Assembly: GCA_903970595.1 (NCBI GenBank) | Contig: CAJCJI010000435.1 | Location: forward strand, 1-47,151 | Direction of reading: 5' to 3' | Source of the DNA: Verrucomicrobiota bacterium | GTDB taxonomy: Bacteria > Pseudomonadota > Gammaproteobacteria > Nevskiales > Nevskiaceae | Length of the DNA stretch: 47,151 nt | Shown here: one piece after another, positions 35,301-43,061 of the stretch | Layout: each line of letters begins with the position of its first letter | Numbering within the stretch: the first letter of the stretch is position 1 | Notes under the pieces: generated by a model | Told to the model about the DNA's origin: nothing | The model's input: the letters and a program-made list of their open reading frames with translations, nothing else | Database searches by the model: none | Position numbers and translations under genes: made by a program

Positions 35301-38300
35301 GGCCACCGCTGCCCGCGGCGGCGCTGCCGAGGCGGCTGGCGCCGGAGCGGGAGCAGGACGCGGCGCTGGCGCAGCGGCCGCAACCGGCTTGGACGGCAGC
35401 GCCGGCGCCACGGCCGGACGCGACACCGGAATCTGCGCCGGGGCCGGTTCCGAAGGCAGCTGGATCGACAGGGCATGATCGCCGCGCACGGAGCGCGACG
35501 GCAGCCTCTCGGTCCGGGAATTCGGATCGCCTAGATAACGGCTGATGACCCGTTCCTGGCTTTCCAGAAACTGGCGCATGACATCGAAGTACTCCGCCAT
35601 CACTGCCGGATCACCGGCTGGAAATGGCCTCACCGCTCTCTGTTCCATGGGATACCCCCCCGTATGGGATGTTGCCGTAGCAACCTTGGTTGAACGCACC
35701 GCGCGAGCGCCCGATGCGAATTGGGCCGCCGGCCGCATGGGCTCGGCACTTGGTTCCTGCTTCGTTTCCTGCCTCGCGCCCGCGCTGACCATCTCGATCA
35801 CCGGCGGCGCACTGCTCACATCTTCCAGCCTGACTCCAATCTGGCGGGTCGGTTCACCCGCGCGGCGCGCCCCGCTGCCATTGAGCAGCCAAGCGTGCTT
35901 GGGAACAATCTCCATATGGTGCAATGACGGCAAGTCATCAGGATTGCCTAGCCGGCAGCCGCGCCCTTCGAACAGCTGCATGACATCCAGGTCGATGCCG
36001 GCACACAGCAGCTGAGCCAATGCACCAAGCGTGCCGGCCATGCCGCCGTCGTCGATGGCGACCGCGCTGTGCGGGCGCCCTTCGAGAATCTTCGACGTCA
36101 GGCGGCTGAGCACGGACTTGGGCCCCACTTCGAGAAATACCCGGGCTCCGTCCTGATACATCGCCTCCACCTGGGCGACGAACTCGACCGGCCGTACCAG
36201 GTGCTCGGCCATCAAGGCCTTGGTCTCGCCCACATCCGCGGAGTGCGGCTTGGCGCTGGTATTCGAATACACCGGAATGCTTCCCGGCTGCCAGGCAGTG
36301 GTGCCGATCAGTTCCGCCAGCTTGCCCTGGGCCGGCTTGACGAACTCCGAATGGAAGGCCGCGGCCACCGGGATCTCGCTGACCTCGAAGCCCAGCCTGG
36401 ACAGCTCGGCGATTGCCGACTGCACCCCGGCGTGCGAACCCGAAATGATGCTCTGCAGCGGCGCGTTGTGGTTGGCGACGATCACCCCGGCGATCGGCGC
36501 GATCGCCTTTTCGACCTCGGCCCGCTGGCCCTGCACGGCCGCCATCGTACCCAGTTCCGATCCGCCGGCCTTGGCGGCATCGACGATGAAGGCGCCGCGG
36601 GCGGACGACAGCGCCATCAGGCTGGCGAAGTCGAAAGCGCCGCTTGCATACAAGGCGGAGAATTCACCAAAACTGTGCCCGGCAAGCATGTCGGGTTTGA
36701 GGCCGAGCTTGCGCAACCACTGCCACAGTCCGGCCTCCACCGCGGCCAGCGCCGGCTGCGCCACGTCGGTCGAGGTCAGCGCCTGCTTGGCCGCCGCCTT
36801 CGCCGCCTCGTCGTAGCTTGCGCGCGGGAATATGAAGTGACTCAGACGCACGCCCGGGCCAAAGCGCCTGGCGAAATGCGCGTTGAGCTCGCCATCGGCC
36901 TTGGACAAGGCGTCGCCCACGGTGGAGAAGTACAGCGCCGCCTCGCGCAGCATGCGCGGATACTGCGAGCCCTGACCGGAAAACAGCACCGCCAGCTTGC
37001 CCTCGGTCTTGCCGCTGCCGTGATAGATACCCGGCTGCAGGGACTCCGCTTCGCCGCGCAGCCAGGCCAGGGCGCGCGCCAACTTGGCGCCCAACTCGAC
37101 CACGTCCTTGGCCACGATTGCCAGGGTTTCTCCGCCGGGCCGCGGGGCTTCCTGCCACTGCCTGGCCAGACTCGCGGCCAGGTCACGCAAGACAAGCTGG
37201 CCGGCGACGGCGAGACCATCCCGCACGGCGGCGAGCCGGGCGATGAGTTCTTGGCGGTCGCCGCCGTGCCAAAGCAGCAGTTCCACCGGCCAGGCTTGCG
37301 CCGGCGCCGGACGCAGCCAGTCGCGGTATTCACCCGTATATTCTTCGAGCACCAGGTGAAAATTGGTGCCGCCGAAGCCGAAAGCGCTGACCGCGGCGCG
37401 ACGCCGCTCGTCGCCCGCCGTCACCCACGGCAGGGCCTCGTCGGGCAGGTAGAGCGGACTGTCCGGCGCCTGCAGCACGGCATTCGGAACGGTGACGTTG
37501 CGGTGCGGCGGCAACACCTTGTGATGCAGCGCCAGCGTCGCCTTGAGCAGGCCCGCCACACCGGCCGCAGCCTTGGTATGACCGATGTTGGTCTTCACCG
37601 AGCCGATGATCGCCTGGTGCGGCGGGGCTCCGCTCAGATGCATCAGCATCGTGGTGCTTTCCAGCTCGGCAGTATCGCCGGCCACGGTGCCGGTGCCGTG
37701 CGCCTCGAACATTCCCACCGATTCCGGGCCGAACCCGGCCTGCGCGTAGGCGCGGCGCATGGCGCGGACCTGGCCTGCCGGCAAAGGCGCGGTCATGCCC
37801 TTGGAATTGCCGTCGCTGCTGCCGCCGGCGCCCTTGATCACGGCGTAGATGCGGTCGCCGTCACGCTCGGCATCGGCCAGGCGCTTGAGCGCGACCATGA
37901 CGATGCCCTCGGAGATGACGATGCCGTCACCCGCGGCATCGAACGAGGAGCAGCGCCCGCGCGGCGACAGGGCCTGGGTCTTGCTGAAGCACAAATAGCC
38001 GAACGGCCCCTGCACAGTGTCGACGCCGCCGGCCAGCACCATGTCGCTGCGGCCCGCGATCAGTTCGGATACACCCTGGTACACGGCGGTCAGCGAGGAG
38101 GCGCAAGCCGCGTCGGTGGTGAAATTGACGCCGCCGAAGTTCAGGCGGTTGGCGATGCGGCCCGCCACCACGTTGACCAGGATGCCGGCGAACGAATCCT
38201 CGGTCCACTCCGGCAGCCGCGCGGCGACCGCGTCCGGCAGGGCGCCCTGGAAGCGCGGCAGCTCGGCACGCAGGCCGTATTGCGAGCCGACGTCGCCGGT

Positions 38301-40718
38301 GCCGCCGCTGGCACCGATGATCACCGAGGCCCGCGAACGATCGAACGGCCGATCCTTGTAGCCCGCATCGATCAGCGTCCGGTTGGCGACTTCCAGCGCC
38401 ATCAGCTGCATCGGATCGACCGCCTCGATCGCCTTCGGCGGCATGCCGTAGCGGATCGGATCGAACACCAGGTCGTCGAGAAAGCCGCCCCACTTGGAGT
38501 AAATCTTGTCGCGCGCCTGGCGGTCTTCGCTGAAGTACAGCCGCCAGTCCCAGCGATGCGAAGGAATCTCCGTGATCGCGTCGACGCGGTTGAGGATGTT
38601 GTCCCAGAACTCCGCCACCGAATTGGCCTTCGGCAGCACGCTGGCGACGCCGATAATGGCGACGTCGGCGGGCGCGTCCTGCACCGGTTCGGGCTGGGCG
38701 CGTTCGGCCAGGCGCGACTCGAGCAGCGCCACGGCATCGTCGGTCACTTCGCGGTGCAGCGCGGCGATGTCGGTCACGCCCGAGCGCAGCGTGGCCACCT
38801 GGCCGAGCATGTACATGCCCTGCTCGCGCTGCTCGTTTTGATCCAGGGTCACCAGCTTGCCGTTGAGGCCACTGCGGTTCTGTCCCTTGGAAGCGATGCG
38901 CAGGCGGCCCATGATCAGGTCGTCGAGGACCTGGCGGGCTTCGTCCGCGGGAACCTTCTTTTCGCGCAATTCAACACGCTTGCGGAAGAATTCCTTGGCG
39001 AACGGGGTGTAGCCGCAGCGGCTGGCATGGCCCGGGCCCGATTCGAGGTTCGCCGTCTGCTCGCACTCGATCACCTCTTGCTGGAACATCGGCACGATCG
39101 CACCGGAGGAGACAATCTCCTTGGTGAACAAATAGGCCGAGCCCATCAGGATGCCGATCTTCACGCCCTTGGCCACCAGCGGCGCCACCAGCACCTGCAC
39201 CATGGCGGACGAAACCGCATCGTGAATGCCGCCGGCAAACAGCAGCTGCACCTGCTCGCCCGGAACCTTGCCGCCGCCCAGTTCCACCAGCAGGCGGTCG
39301 ACCATGGTGCTCCACAGCACGAAGCTGCTGAGCGGACCGATGTGGCCGCCGCATTCGCGGCCCTCGAAAATGAAGCGGCGCGCACCCTCCTGCAGGAACA
39401 GCGGAATCAGCGAAGCGGAGGGAACGTGCAGGAAGCTCGGGATGCCGGCTTCCTCCAGCTTGACCACCTGGTCCGGCCGGCCGCCGGCGACAATGGCGTA
39501 GCTGGGCTTGAACGCCGTCGCGGCCGCCAGCTGCTCGTCCAGCAGCGCCTGCGGCGCGAAGCCAAGCAGGCCAATGCCCCAGGGACGTCCGCCCAGCAGG
39601 CGTTGCGTTTCCTCCAGCACCTTGTGCAGCGGTTCGCCCTTGAGCAGGGCGAAGGCGATCATCGGCAGTCCGCCGCCCTCGGCCACGGCCTGGGCGAACC
39701 CCGCGACGTCGGACACGCGCGTCATCGGTCCCTGCACCACGGGAATCTCGACGCCGAGGGCCGCTGCCAGGGGAGCCTTCCTGGCGATGGTTTTTGCCGC
39801 AATCGCCAAGGGCAGGTTGTTCTTGATCGCCGCATCGATGGCGTCGAACACGCCGGCCAGGTTGCGGTATTGCTTGCTCCAGGAAGCGGCAAAGCACACG
39901 TCCTGCCCGATCGGGAGCAGGCCGTTGCGCGGATCCTTCCAGTTGATCTTGCCCGCGACCAGGCGCCGCAAGCCTTCGAAATCCTGTCCTTCGCCGGCGT
40001 TGACGAAGTTGCGCGCCACCTGGTGCCCGGGGCGCAACAGCACGCGGAAATACTCGCCGATTTCACCGTTGCCGACGCCGATGGTCTCGCTGCCGGCCAA
40101 AGACGCCAACAGCGAGCGAACCGACTCCGGCAGGCGCACGTCGTCCAGCAGCAGCAGTTGCGAATCCAGCACGCCGCCTGCAAGGCCGGCGGCGCTGCAA
40201 GCCGCCGCGACCTGGGGGGTAAGGCCGCCGTGCACGTAAAGCGGCAAGCTGGTCTGTTTCAGCCAGCGCTGCACCATGACGAAGCTGGCGCTTTCGCCGA
40301 CAAAGCCGCCGGCCTCGTTGCCCTTGAGCACCAGCCCATCGACCAGCGACTCCAGGGACTTGTCCGGCCAGCCCAAGGTGCGGATCACCGCCAGCACTTT
40401 CACACCGGCCCGGCGCAGTGCGGCAATCTGCCGCTTTCCCGCGGACAGCCTATCGGCGTCCAGAATCAGCCAGCCCAGGCCCTTTTGAACGCGATCGGCA
40501 ATGCCGGACGCCAGGGTGTCGTCGATAGCGACCAGCCTGAGACCAAAATTTCCCTTGGTTTTCAGCGCGATGCGGTCAAGCTGCTCAAAAACGCCGGAGG
40601 CTTCAGTCTCAAGTTCGGCGTCGAGTACGCCTATGCCCCCGGCCCGGCAGGCCTGGACGACAAGCGTAGAATCTGCCAGCGCGGCCGGCACGTAAACCAA
40701 CTTGATAAAGTCAGCCAC
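32364..40718 (-). CDS. Iterative PKS/PUFA-type synthase A: NMO-NMO-KS-AT-ACP-KR-DH
   Basis: 2784 residues from GTG 40718, which has GGGGGCG upstream; an in-frame GTG at 40757 lacks a ribosome site. Two tandem nitronate-monooxygenase/PfaD-like FMN barrels fill the first 640 residues. The first has NEAGGFVGE (Phe139 at the active-site His), the second RECGGHIGPL (His459), so the second is probably the working enoyl reductase. KS (about 684-1120): Cys872 in TTDAACASSLTAV, EAHGTGTVAGD, NIGHTKAAAG. AT (about 1243-1560): FSGQGSQYPRML, GHSFGEFSALY with Ser1349. After a Pro/Ala-rich linker comes one ACP, Ser1869 in LGIDSIKRVEVV. KR (about 2175-2440): ATGGARGITAE and Tyr2366 in GQSDYATANE. The C-terminal hotdog DH has HRIDGVPVLP with His2515. 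All domains for full reduction are present. Confidence 0.93.
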   Translation of the reverse strand: MADFIKLVYVPAALADSTLVVQACRAGGIGVLDAELETEASGVFEQLDRIALKTKGNFGLRLVAIDDTLASGIADRVQKGLGWLILDADRLSAGKRQIAALRRAGVKVLAVIRTLGWPDKSLESLVDGLVLKGNEAGGFVGESASFVMVQRWLKQTSLPLYVHGGLTPQVAAACSAAGLAGGVLDSQLLLLDDVRLPESVRSLLASLAGSETIGVGNGEIGEYFRVLLRPGHQVARNFVNAGEGQDFEGLRRLVAGKINWKDPRNGLLPIGQDVCFAASWSKQYRNLAGVFDAIDAAIKNNLPLAIAAKTIARKAPLAAALGVEIPVVQGPMTRVSDVAGFAQAVAEGGGLPMIAFALLKGEPLHKVLEETQRLLGGRPWGIGLLGFAPQALLDEQLAAATAFKPSYAIVAGGRPDQVVKLEEAGIPSFLHVPSASLIPLFLQEGARRFIFEGRECGGHIGPLSSFVLWSTMVDRLLVELGGGKVPGEQVQLLFAGGIHDAVSSAMVQVLVAPLVAKGVKIGILMGSAYLFTKEIVSSGAIVPMFQQEVIECEQTANLESGPGHASRCGYTPFAKEFFRKRVELREKKVPADEARQVLDDLIMGRLRIASKGQNRSGLNGKLVTLDQNEQREQGMYMLGQVATLRSGVTDIAALHREVTDDAVALLESRLAERAQPEPVQDAPADVAIIGVASVLPKANSVAEFWDNILNRVDAITEIPSHRWDWRLYFSEDRQARDKIYSKWGGFLDDLVFDPIRYGMPPKAIEAVDPMQLMALEVANRTLIDAGYKDRPFDRSRASVIIGASGGTGDVGSQYGLRAELPRFQGALPDAVAARLPEWTEDSFAGILVNVVAGRIANRLNFGGVNFTTDAACASSLTAVYQGVSELIAGRSDMVLAGGVDTVQGPFGYLCFSKTQALSPRGRCSSFDAAGDGIVISEGIVMVALKRLADAERDGDRIYAVIKGAGGSSDGNSKGMTAPLPAGQVRAMRRAYAQAGFGPESVGMFEAHGTGTVAGDTAELESTTMLMHLSGAPPHQAIIGSVKTNIGHTKAAAGVAGLLKATLALHHKVLPPHRNVTVPNAVLQAPDSPLYLPDEALPWVTAGDERRRAAVSAFGFGGTNFHLVLEEYTGEYRDWLRPAPAQAWPVELLLWHGGDRQELIARLAAVRDGLAVAGQLVLRDLAASLARQWQEAPRPGGETLAIVAKDVVELGAKLARALAWLRGEAESLQPGIYHGSGKTEGKLAVLFSGQGSQYPRMLREAALYFSTVGDALSKADGELNAHFARRFGPGVRLSHFIFPRASYDEAAKAAAKQALTSTDVAQPALAAVEAGLWQWLRKLGLKPDMLAGHSFGEFSALYASGAFDFASLMALSSARGAFIVDAAKAGGSELGTMAAVQGQRAEVEKAIAPIAGVIVANHNAPLQSIISGSHAGVQSAIAELSRLGFEVSEIPVAAAFHSEFVKPAQGKLAELIGTTAWQPGSIPVYSNTSAKPHSADVGETKALMAEHLVRPVEFVAQVEAMYQDGARVFLEVGPKSVLSRLTSKILEGRPHSAVAIDDGGMAGTLGALAQLLCAGIDLDVMQLFEGRGCRLGNPDDLPSLHHMEIVPKHAWLLNGSGARRAGEPTRQIGVRLEDVSSAPPVIEMVSAGARQETKQEPSAEPMRPAAQFASGARAVRSTKVATATSHTGGYPMEQRAVRPFPAGDPAVMAEYFDVMRQFLESQERVISRYLGDPNSRTERLPSRSVRGDHALSIQLPSEPAPAQIPVSRPAVAPALPSKPVAAAAPAPRPAPAPAPAASAAPPRAAVAAKPVVAPAAAAAQAKAEDHGAEIVFGEDKLTDMLFSIVEEKTGYSRDMVGLNQNLESDLGIDSIKRVEVVGAMLQRLPESYRKQLAPNRSKLNTQTTLGGMIGMLTSVKVNGVASGPFDYAGAGVTAVAVDGRPPRHVMLAEEESIDARARRQLTLGHFVVTEDRLGVAAELGKLLSKRGCTVDVVARDQLVDDEVLARWCAAAAGGGVAGIVHLAQLGAEGLSADAGLDSWRAQLQFGEKSLFRLVHDLGGRFVEGAHVLSASLLGGYFGRRDAAAEPLYLQAGAVGMLKSLREERPDLRAKAVDLDAAQAAPAIAASLLAELELDGGRQEVGYPKGRRTVFHTVEAAVDASADKAQPASKEDLRELVVLATGGARGITAEVLRELALPGNILVLTARNALPQPESPELTPLLSADDLRKHFINQFRSGTAQFKLADIGRKVQAVLAARELLSNIEDFRAHGAVVEYHAVDVTREDDMRELIAGIYQRHGRIDGIVHGAGIIEDKLLADKAGDSWSRVVETKVLGLALLQKYLRPDGLKFFCVFSSVAGRYGNSGQSDYATANELMNRLCCQLNQRWQGRVNVMALCWGPWGPTKFGVGMVTPETEAKFAEKGVALVTAESGRRLFKDEITRADHSQIEIICGVGPWEKQEATVGVVHLQDAQAPSEAGAGERLVLPLLGEVVVSALPKGEQVVNLRLDAHHPYLQHHRIDGVPVLPAAGALEMVAQAARRLWPGWKVVEVRDFRLMKGIELKEPSRHLSVVISPPVYGSSEGFEANAVLQSEQESGRSLIHYKCTLCFAQQLPAPVQHERRGKYSAKHLAVAKAYAEWLFHGPCFQVIENIAGMSEEGVAAQVRTTHPTEWQPASSSAQDRWMFDPAVIDAAAQMAILWARAFRDETSLPTKFGRVIRYSETFPERLYMDFERLPSDDPSQVCANVCFYDKNNNVVIMIEEMQCIADAALNRLGGTAKALSNSLFG

Positions 40719-41079
40719 AACATCGCCCCCGGTTGCATTCCTCAGAACAAACGTCACCCCTGGCCCGTATGGTTAAGCCACGGCGCCACTCTAACAGGAA
40801 CACCATCAAAGCGGTATATACATATGTTCATGCTGCGCCGAAGGGGCAAGGCACCTGCAACAGCACGCCTGGCCACTGGAGTGCAGCCTGGAAATCGGGC
40901 AACTGTCCTGAAGCCGGCACCTCGTCAGCTCAGACATCACTCGCATCCTCTTGAGTTGCCGAAATCGACCGTCCCTATCGACTTGCCCAATGTGCTCCAA
41001 AAAGGCCCACGGGACTGTGCTCCACATCACAACAAATGGCAGGATCTCAACTTCTCCCGCGAAATTGAAGAATATGATG

Positions 41080-41090
41080 CGCAAATTGCG
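41080..41090. promoter_or_regulatory. CGCAAATTGCG palindrome (candidate operator)
   Basis: An odd-centred palindrome (CGCAA-A-TTGCG) in an AT-rich patch, about 360 bases upstream of the synthase A start. The spacing fits a regulator site near a distal promoter. No regulator gene is encoded in the block. Confidence 0.3.
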
Positions 41091-41170
41091 TAAATATGAC
41101 CCAATCGGAGCCAAGTAACAGTTCTCGGGGCCTGCTTGCCCTGCCCGCAAGCGCTTCAGCGAGATGCTTG

Positions 41171-41259
41171 GGCCATCAAAACCGCTACGTATTCTCCAAT
41201 TTGTCTTATATGCTTATGCAAGAACGGTTCCAAAGCCCCTGACATAGCGGTTTTTGGCC
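41171..41259. repeat. Imperfect long-range inverted repeat with nested hairpin
   Basis: GGCCA-TC-AAAACCGCTA (41171-41187) pairs with TAGCGGTTTTTGGCC (41245-41259): 10 plus 5 bp with a 2-base bulge and 57 bases between. The right arm also shares GGCCA with the compact hairpin at 41256-41268, so the two structures exclude each other. Confidence 0.45.
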
Positions 41260-41465
41260 AAAATGGCCTTAAACCCGGCTGTGTTATCACTCCAGGCTAT
41301 AGCGCAGAATTTCGTCTTGACTTGGCGCCCGAACTGCCGGGGCAACTGAGACTGAGCAGCCGCGCGCACCTTCGCACGAGTCTTTCAACAATCGGGCGCG
41401 CTGCTCCGCGATGCGCATTTTTCAGCGTTTGGCATGATACGCGGCAGGCCGGTCCAACGCCCCGG

Positions 41466-42530
41466 TCAAAACAAACCTAATTGATCCCCCGCCGTCGGCG
41501 GAATCCGGAACACCTCGGGATTGAAGCTCTCCCGCTGCCGATCCAGGCGGTAGCGCCGCCTGGCCAGGGCAAAGCGCTTGCCGATCAGGTCGGCGAATTG
41601 CCCGGTGCCCCGCATGCGGCTGCCGAATTCCGGGTCGTTGTCCTTGCCGCCGCGGGACTGCTGGATCAGGCTCATCACATGCGCCGCCTTGAGCGGCATA
41701 TGCGTCTCCAGCCACTCCCGGAACAGGCCCTTGAGCTCGTACGGCAGGCGCAGCAGGACATAGCTGGCCGTGCTCGCGCCGGCGTCCGCCGCGGCTTCCA
41801 GCACCCGCTCCAGCTCGGCATCGTTGACGAAGGGGATTACCGGCGAAAACATCACCCGCACCGGAATCCCGGCGGCGCTGAGCTTACGCATCACACGCAG
41901 CCGCGCCTGCGGCGAACTGGCGCGCGGTTCCAGGGTACGCTTCAGCTCCGGATCCAGGGTGGTGAGCGTGATGCCTACGCCGACCAGCTTGTCGCGCGCC
42001 AGATCGGTCAACAGATCCAGGTCGCGCTCGATCATGGCGCCCTTGGTGATGATGCCGACCGGATGCCGGAAGCGCGCCAGCACCTCCAGGATGCTGCGCG
42101 TCACCCGCAGCCGGCGCTCGATCGGCTGGTAGGGGTCGGTATTGGCGCCCAGGGCGATGTTGCTGACCCGGTAGCCCGGCTTGCGCAACTCCTGGTCCAG
42201 CAACTCCGCTGCATTGGGCTTGTAGAACAGCTTGCTTTCGAAATCGGCCCCAGGCGAAAGGTTCAGATACGCATGGCTGGGGCGCGCATAGCAGTAGATG
42301 CAGCCGTGTTCGCAGCCCTTGTAGGGATTGATCGACTGTTCGAACGACAGGTCGGGCGAGGCATTGCGGCGGATGATCGATCTGGCGACTTCCGCCGTCA
42401 CCGTCGTCTTGAACTCCGGCAAGGCTTCCTCGATGGTGCCCCAGCCGTCATCGACCCGCAGCGTGTCGCGGCTTTCGAATCTGCCCGGCGGCCTGGAAGA
42501 GGTGCCGCGGCCCTTGATCGGCTCGGCCAT
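41466..42530 (-). CDS. PA0069-family radical SAM protein
   Basis: A 354-residue radical SAM enzyme. The [4Fe-4S] cluster motif CxxGCxYCYA is at about residues 72-81, in NPYKGCEHGCIYCYARPSHA, with the family's ALGANTDPYQPIE and FSPVIPFVNDAELERVLEAA downstream. This is the SplB-like group represented by PA0069 of Pseudomonas aeruginosa, whose reaction is not known. It ends in GDQLGLF. It lies 49 bases after the GNAT gene, so probably shares a transcript with kup and the GNAT gene. The neighbours suggest no link to the synthase system. Confidence 0.92.
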   Translation of the reverse strand: MAEPIKGRGTSSRPPGRFESRDTLRVDDGWGTIEEALPEFKTTVTAEVARSIIRRNASPDLSFEQSINPYKGCEHGCIYCYARPSHAYLNLSPGADFESKLFYKPNAAELLDQELRKPGYRVSNIALGANTDPYQPIERRLRVTRSILEVLARFRHPVGIITKGAMIERDLDLLTDLARDKLVGVGITLTTLDPELKRTLEPRASSPQARLRVMRKLSAAGIPVRVMFSPVIPFVNDAELERVLEAAADAGASTASYVLLRLPYELKGLFREWLETHMPLKAAHVMSLIQQSRGGKDNDPEFGSRMRGTGQFADLIGKRFALARRRYRLDRQRESFNPEVFRIPPTAGDQLGLF

Positions 42531-42579
42531 GCGGAAAGACTATACAAATGTACAGTTACTGCGCAAGTCCGCCGCAAGC

Positions 42580-43053
42580 TCAGGAACCGGCCATTTTCCG
42601 CAGGGCCGCGCCTTCCGCACGGAACAAGCGCCAATCATCGTGCATTCTTGCGCCCAGACCCTCATAGAATTCGATCGCCGAAACATTCCAGTCCAGCACC
42701 GCCCAATCCAGGCGGTCGCAGCCCCGCTCCACCGCCAGTTTGGCCAAATGGAGCAACAGGGCCTTGCCGCAACCCTTGCCGCGATGCGCCGGTTCCACAA
42801 ACAGGTCTTCCAGGTAAATGCCCGGGCAGGCGCGGAAGGTGGAGTAGTTGTGGAAGTACACGGCCAGGCCGACCGCCCTGCCCTCCGACCAGACCAGCGC
42901 CGCCTCCGCCGCCGGCCGCTCGCCGAACAGCGTCTGGCGCAGCCGCTCCTCCGTCGCCACCACTTGATGGCTCAGCTTTTCATATGCGGCCAGGCCGCGG
43001 ATCAGCTGCAGGATTTGCGGCACGTCGTGCGCCGTGGCGGGACGGATGTCCAT
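42580..43053 (-). CDS. GNAT-family N-acetyltransferase (diamine/spermidine acetyltransferase-like)
   Basis: A 157-residue acetyltransferase starting MDIRPATAHDVPQILQLIRG, with AGGA 6 bases before ATG 43053. The acetyl-CoA loop is the R/Q-x-x-G-x-G/A block in VEPAHRGKGCGKALLLHLA, preceded by IYLEDLFV. WAVLDWNVSAIEFYEGLGA is the C-terminal signature of the SAT1-like spermidine/diamine N-acetyltransferase subgroup. It begins 8 bases after the kup stop. The substrate is uncertain; thialysine or small amines are common for this subgroup. Confidence 0.88.
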   Translation of the reverse strand: MDIRPATAHDVPQILQLIRGLAAYEKLSHQVVATEERLRQTLFGERPAAEAALVWSEGRAVGLAVYFHNYSTFRACPGIYLEDLFVEPAHRGKGCGKALLLHLAKLAVERGCDRLDWAVLDWNVSAIEFYEGLGARMHDDWRLFRAEGAALRKMAGS

Positions 43054-43061
43054 GCGGATTC

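Larger units (their letters stand above)
40719..41465 (-). other. Gene-free region upstream of the synthase genes
   Basis: These 747 bases between the radical SAM gene and synthase A (both minus) presumably hold the main promoter of the synthase/export block. Visible elements are the CGCAAATTGCG palindrome at 41080-41090, a GGCCA-TTT-TGGCC hairpin (minus strand) at 41256-41268 and an imperfect long-range inverted repeat joining 41171-41187 with 41245-41259. The stretch is more AT-rich than its surroundings in places. No RNA gene or convincing coding sequence is seen; reading frames there lack start context and domain signs. Confidence 0.55.

Noticed and set aside
36069..41093. 1674-codon plus-strand open frame opposite synthase A
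   Set aside because: Arg/His/Gln/Gly-rich composition typical of the reverse complement of a GC-rich gene; no domains, whereas the minus strand encodes full KS, AT and NMO motifs.
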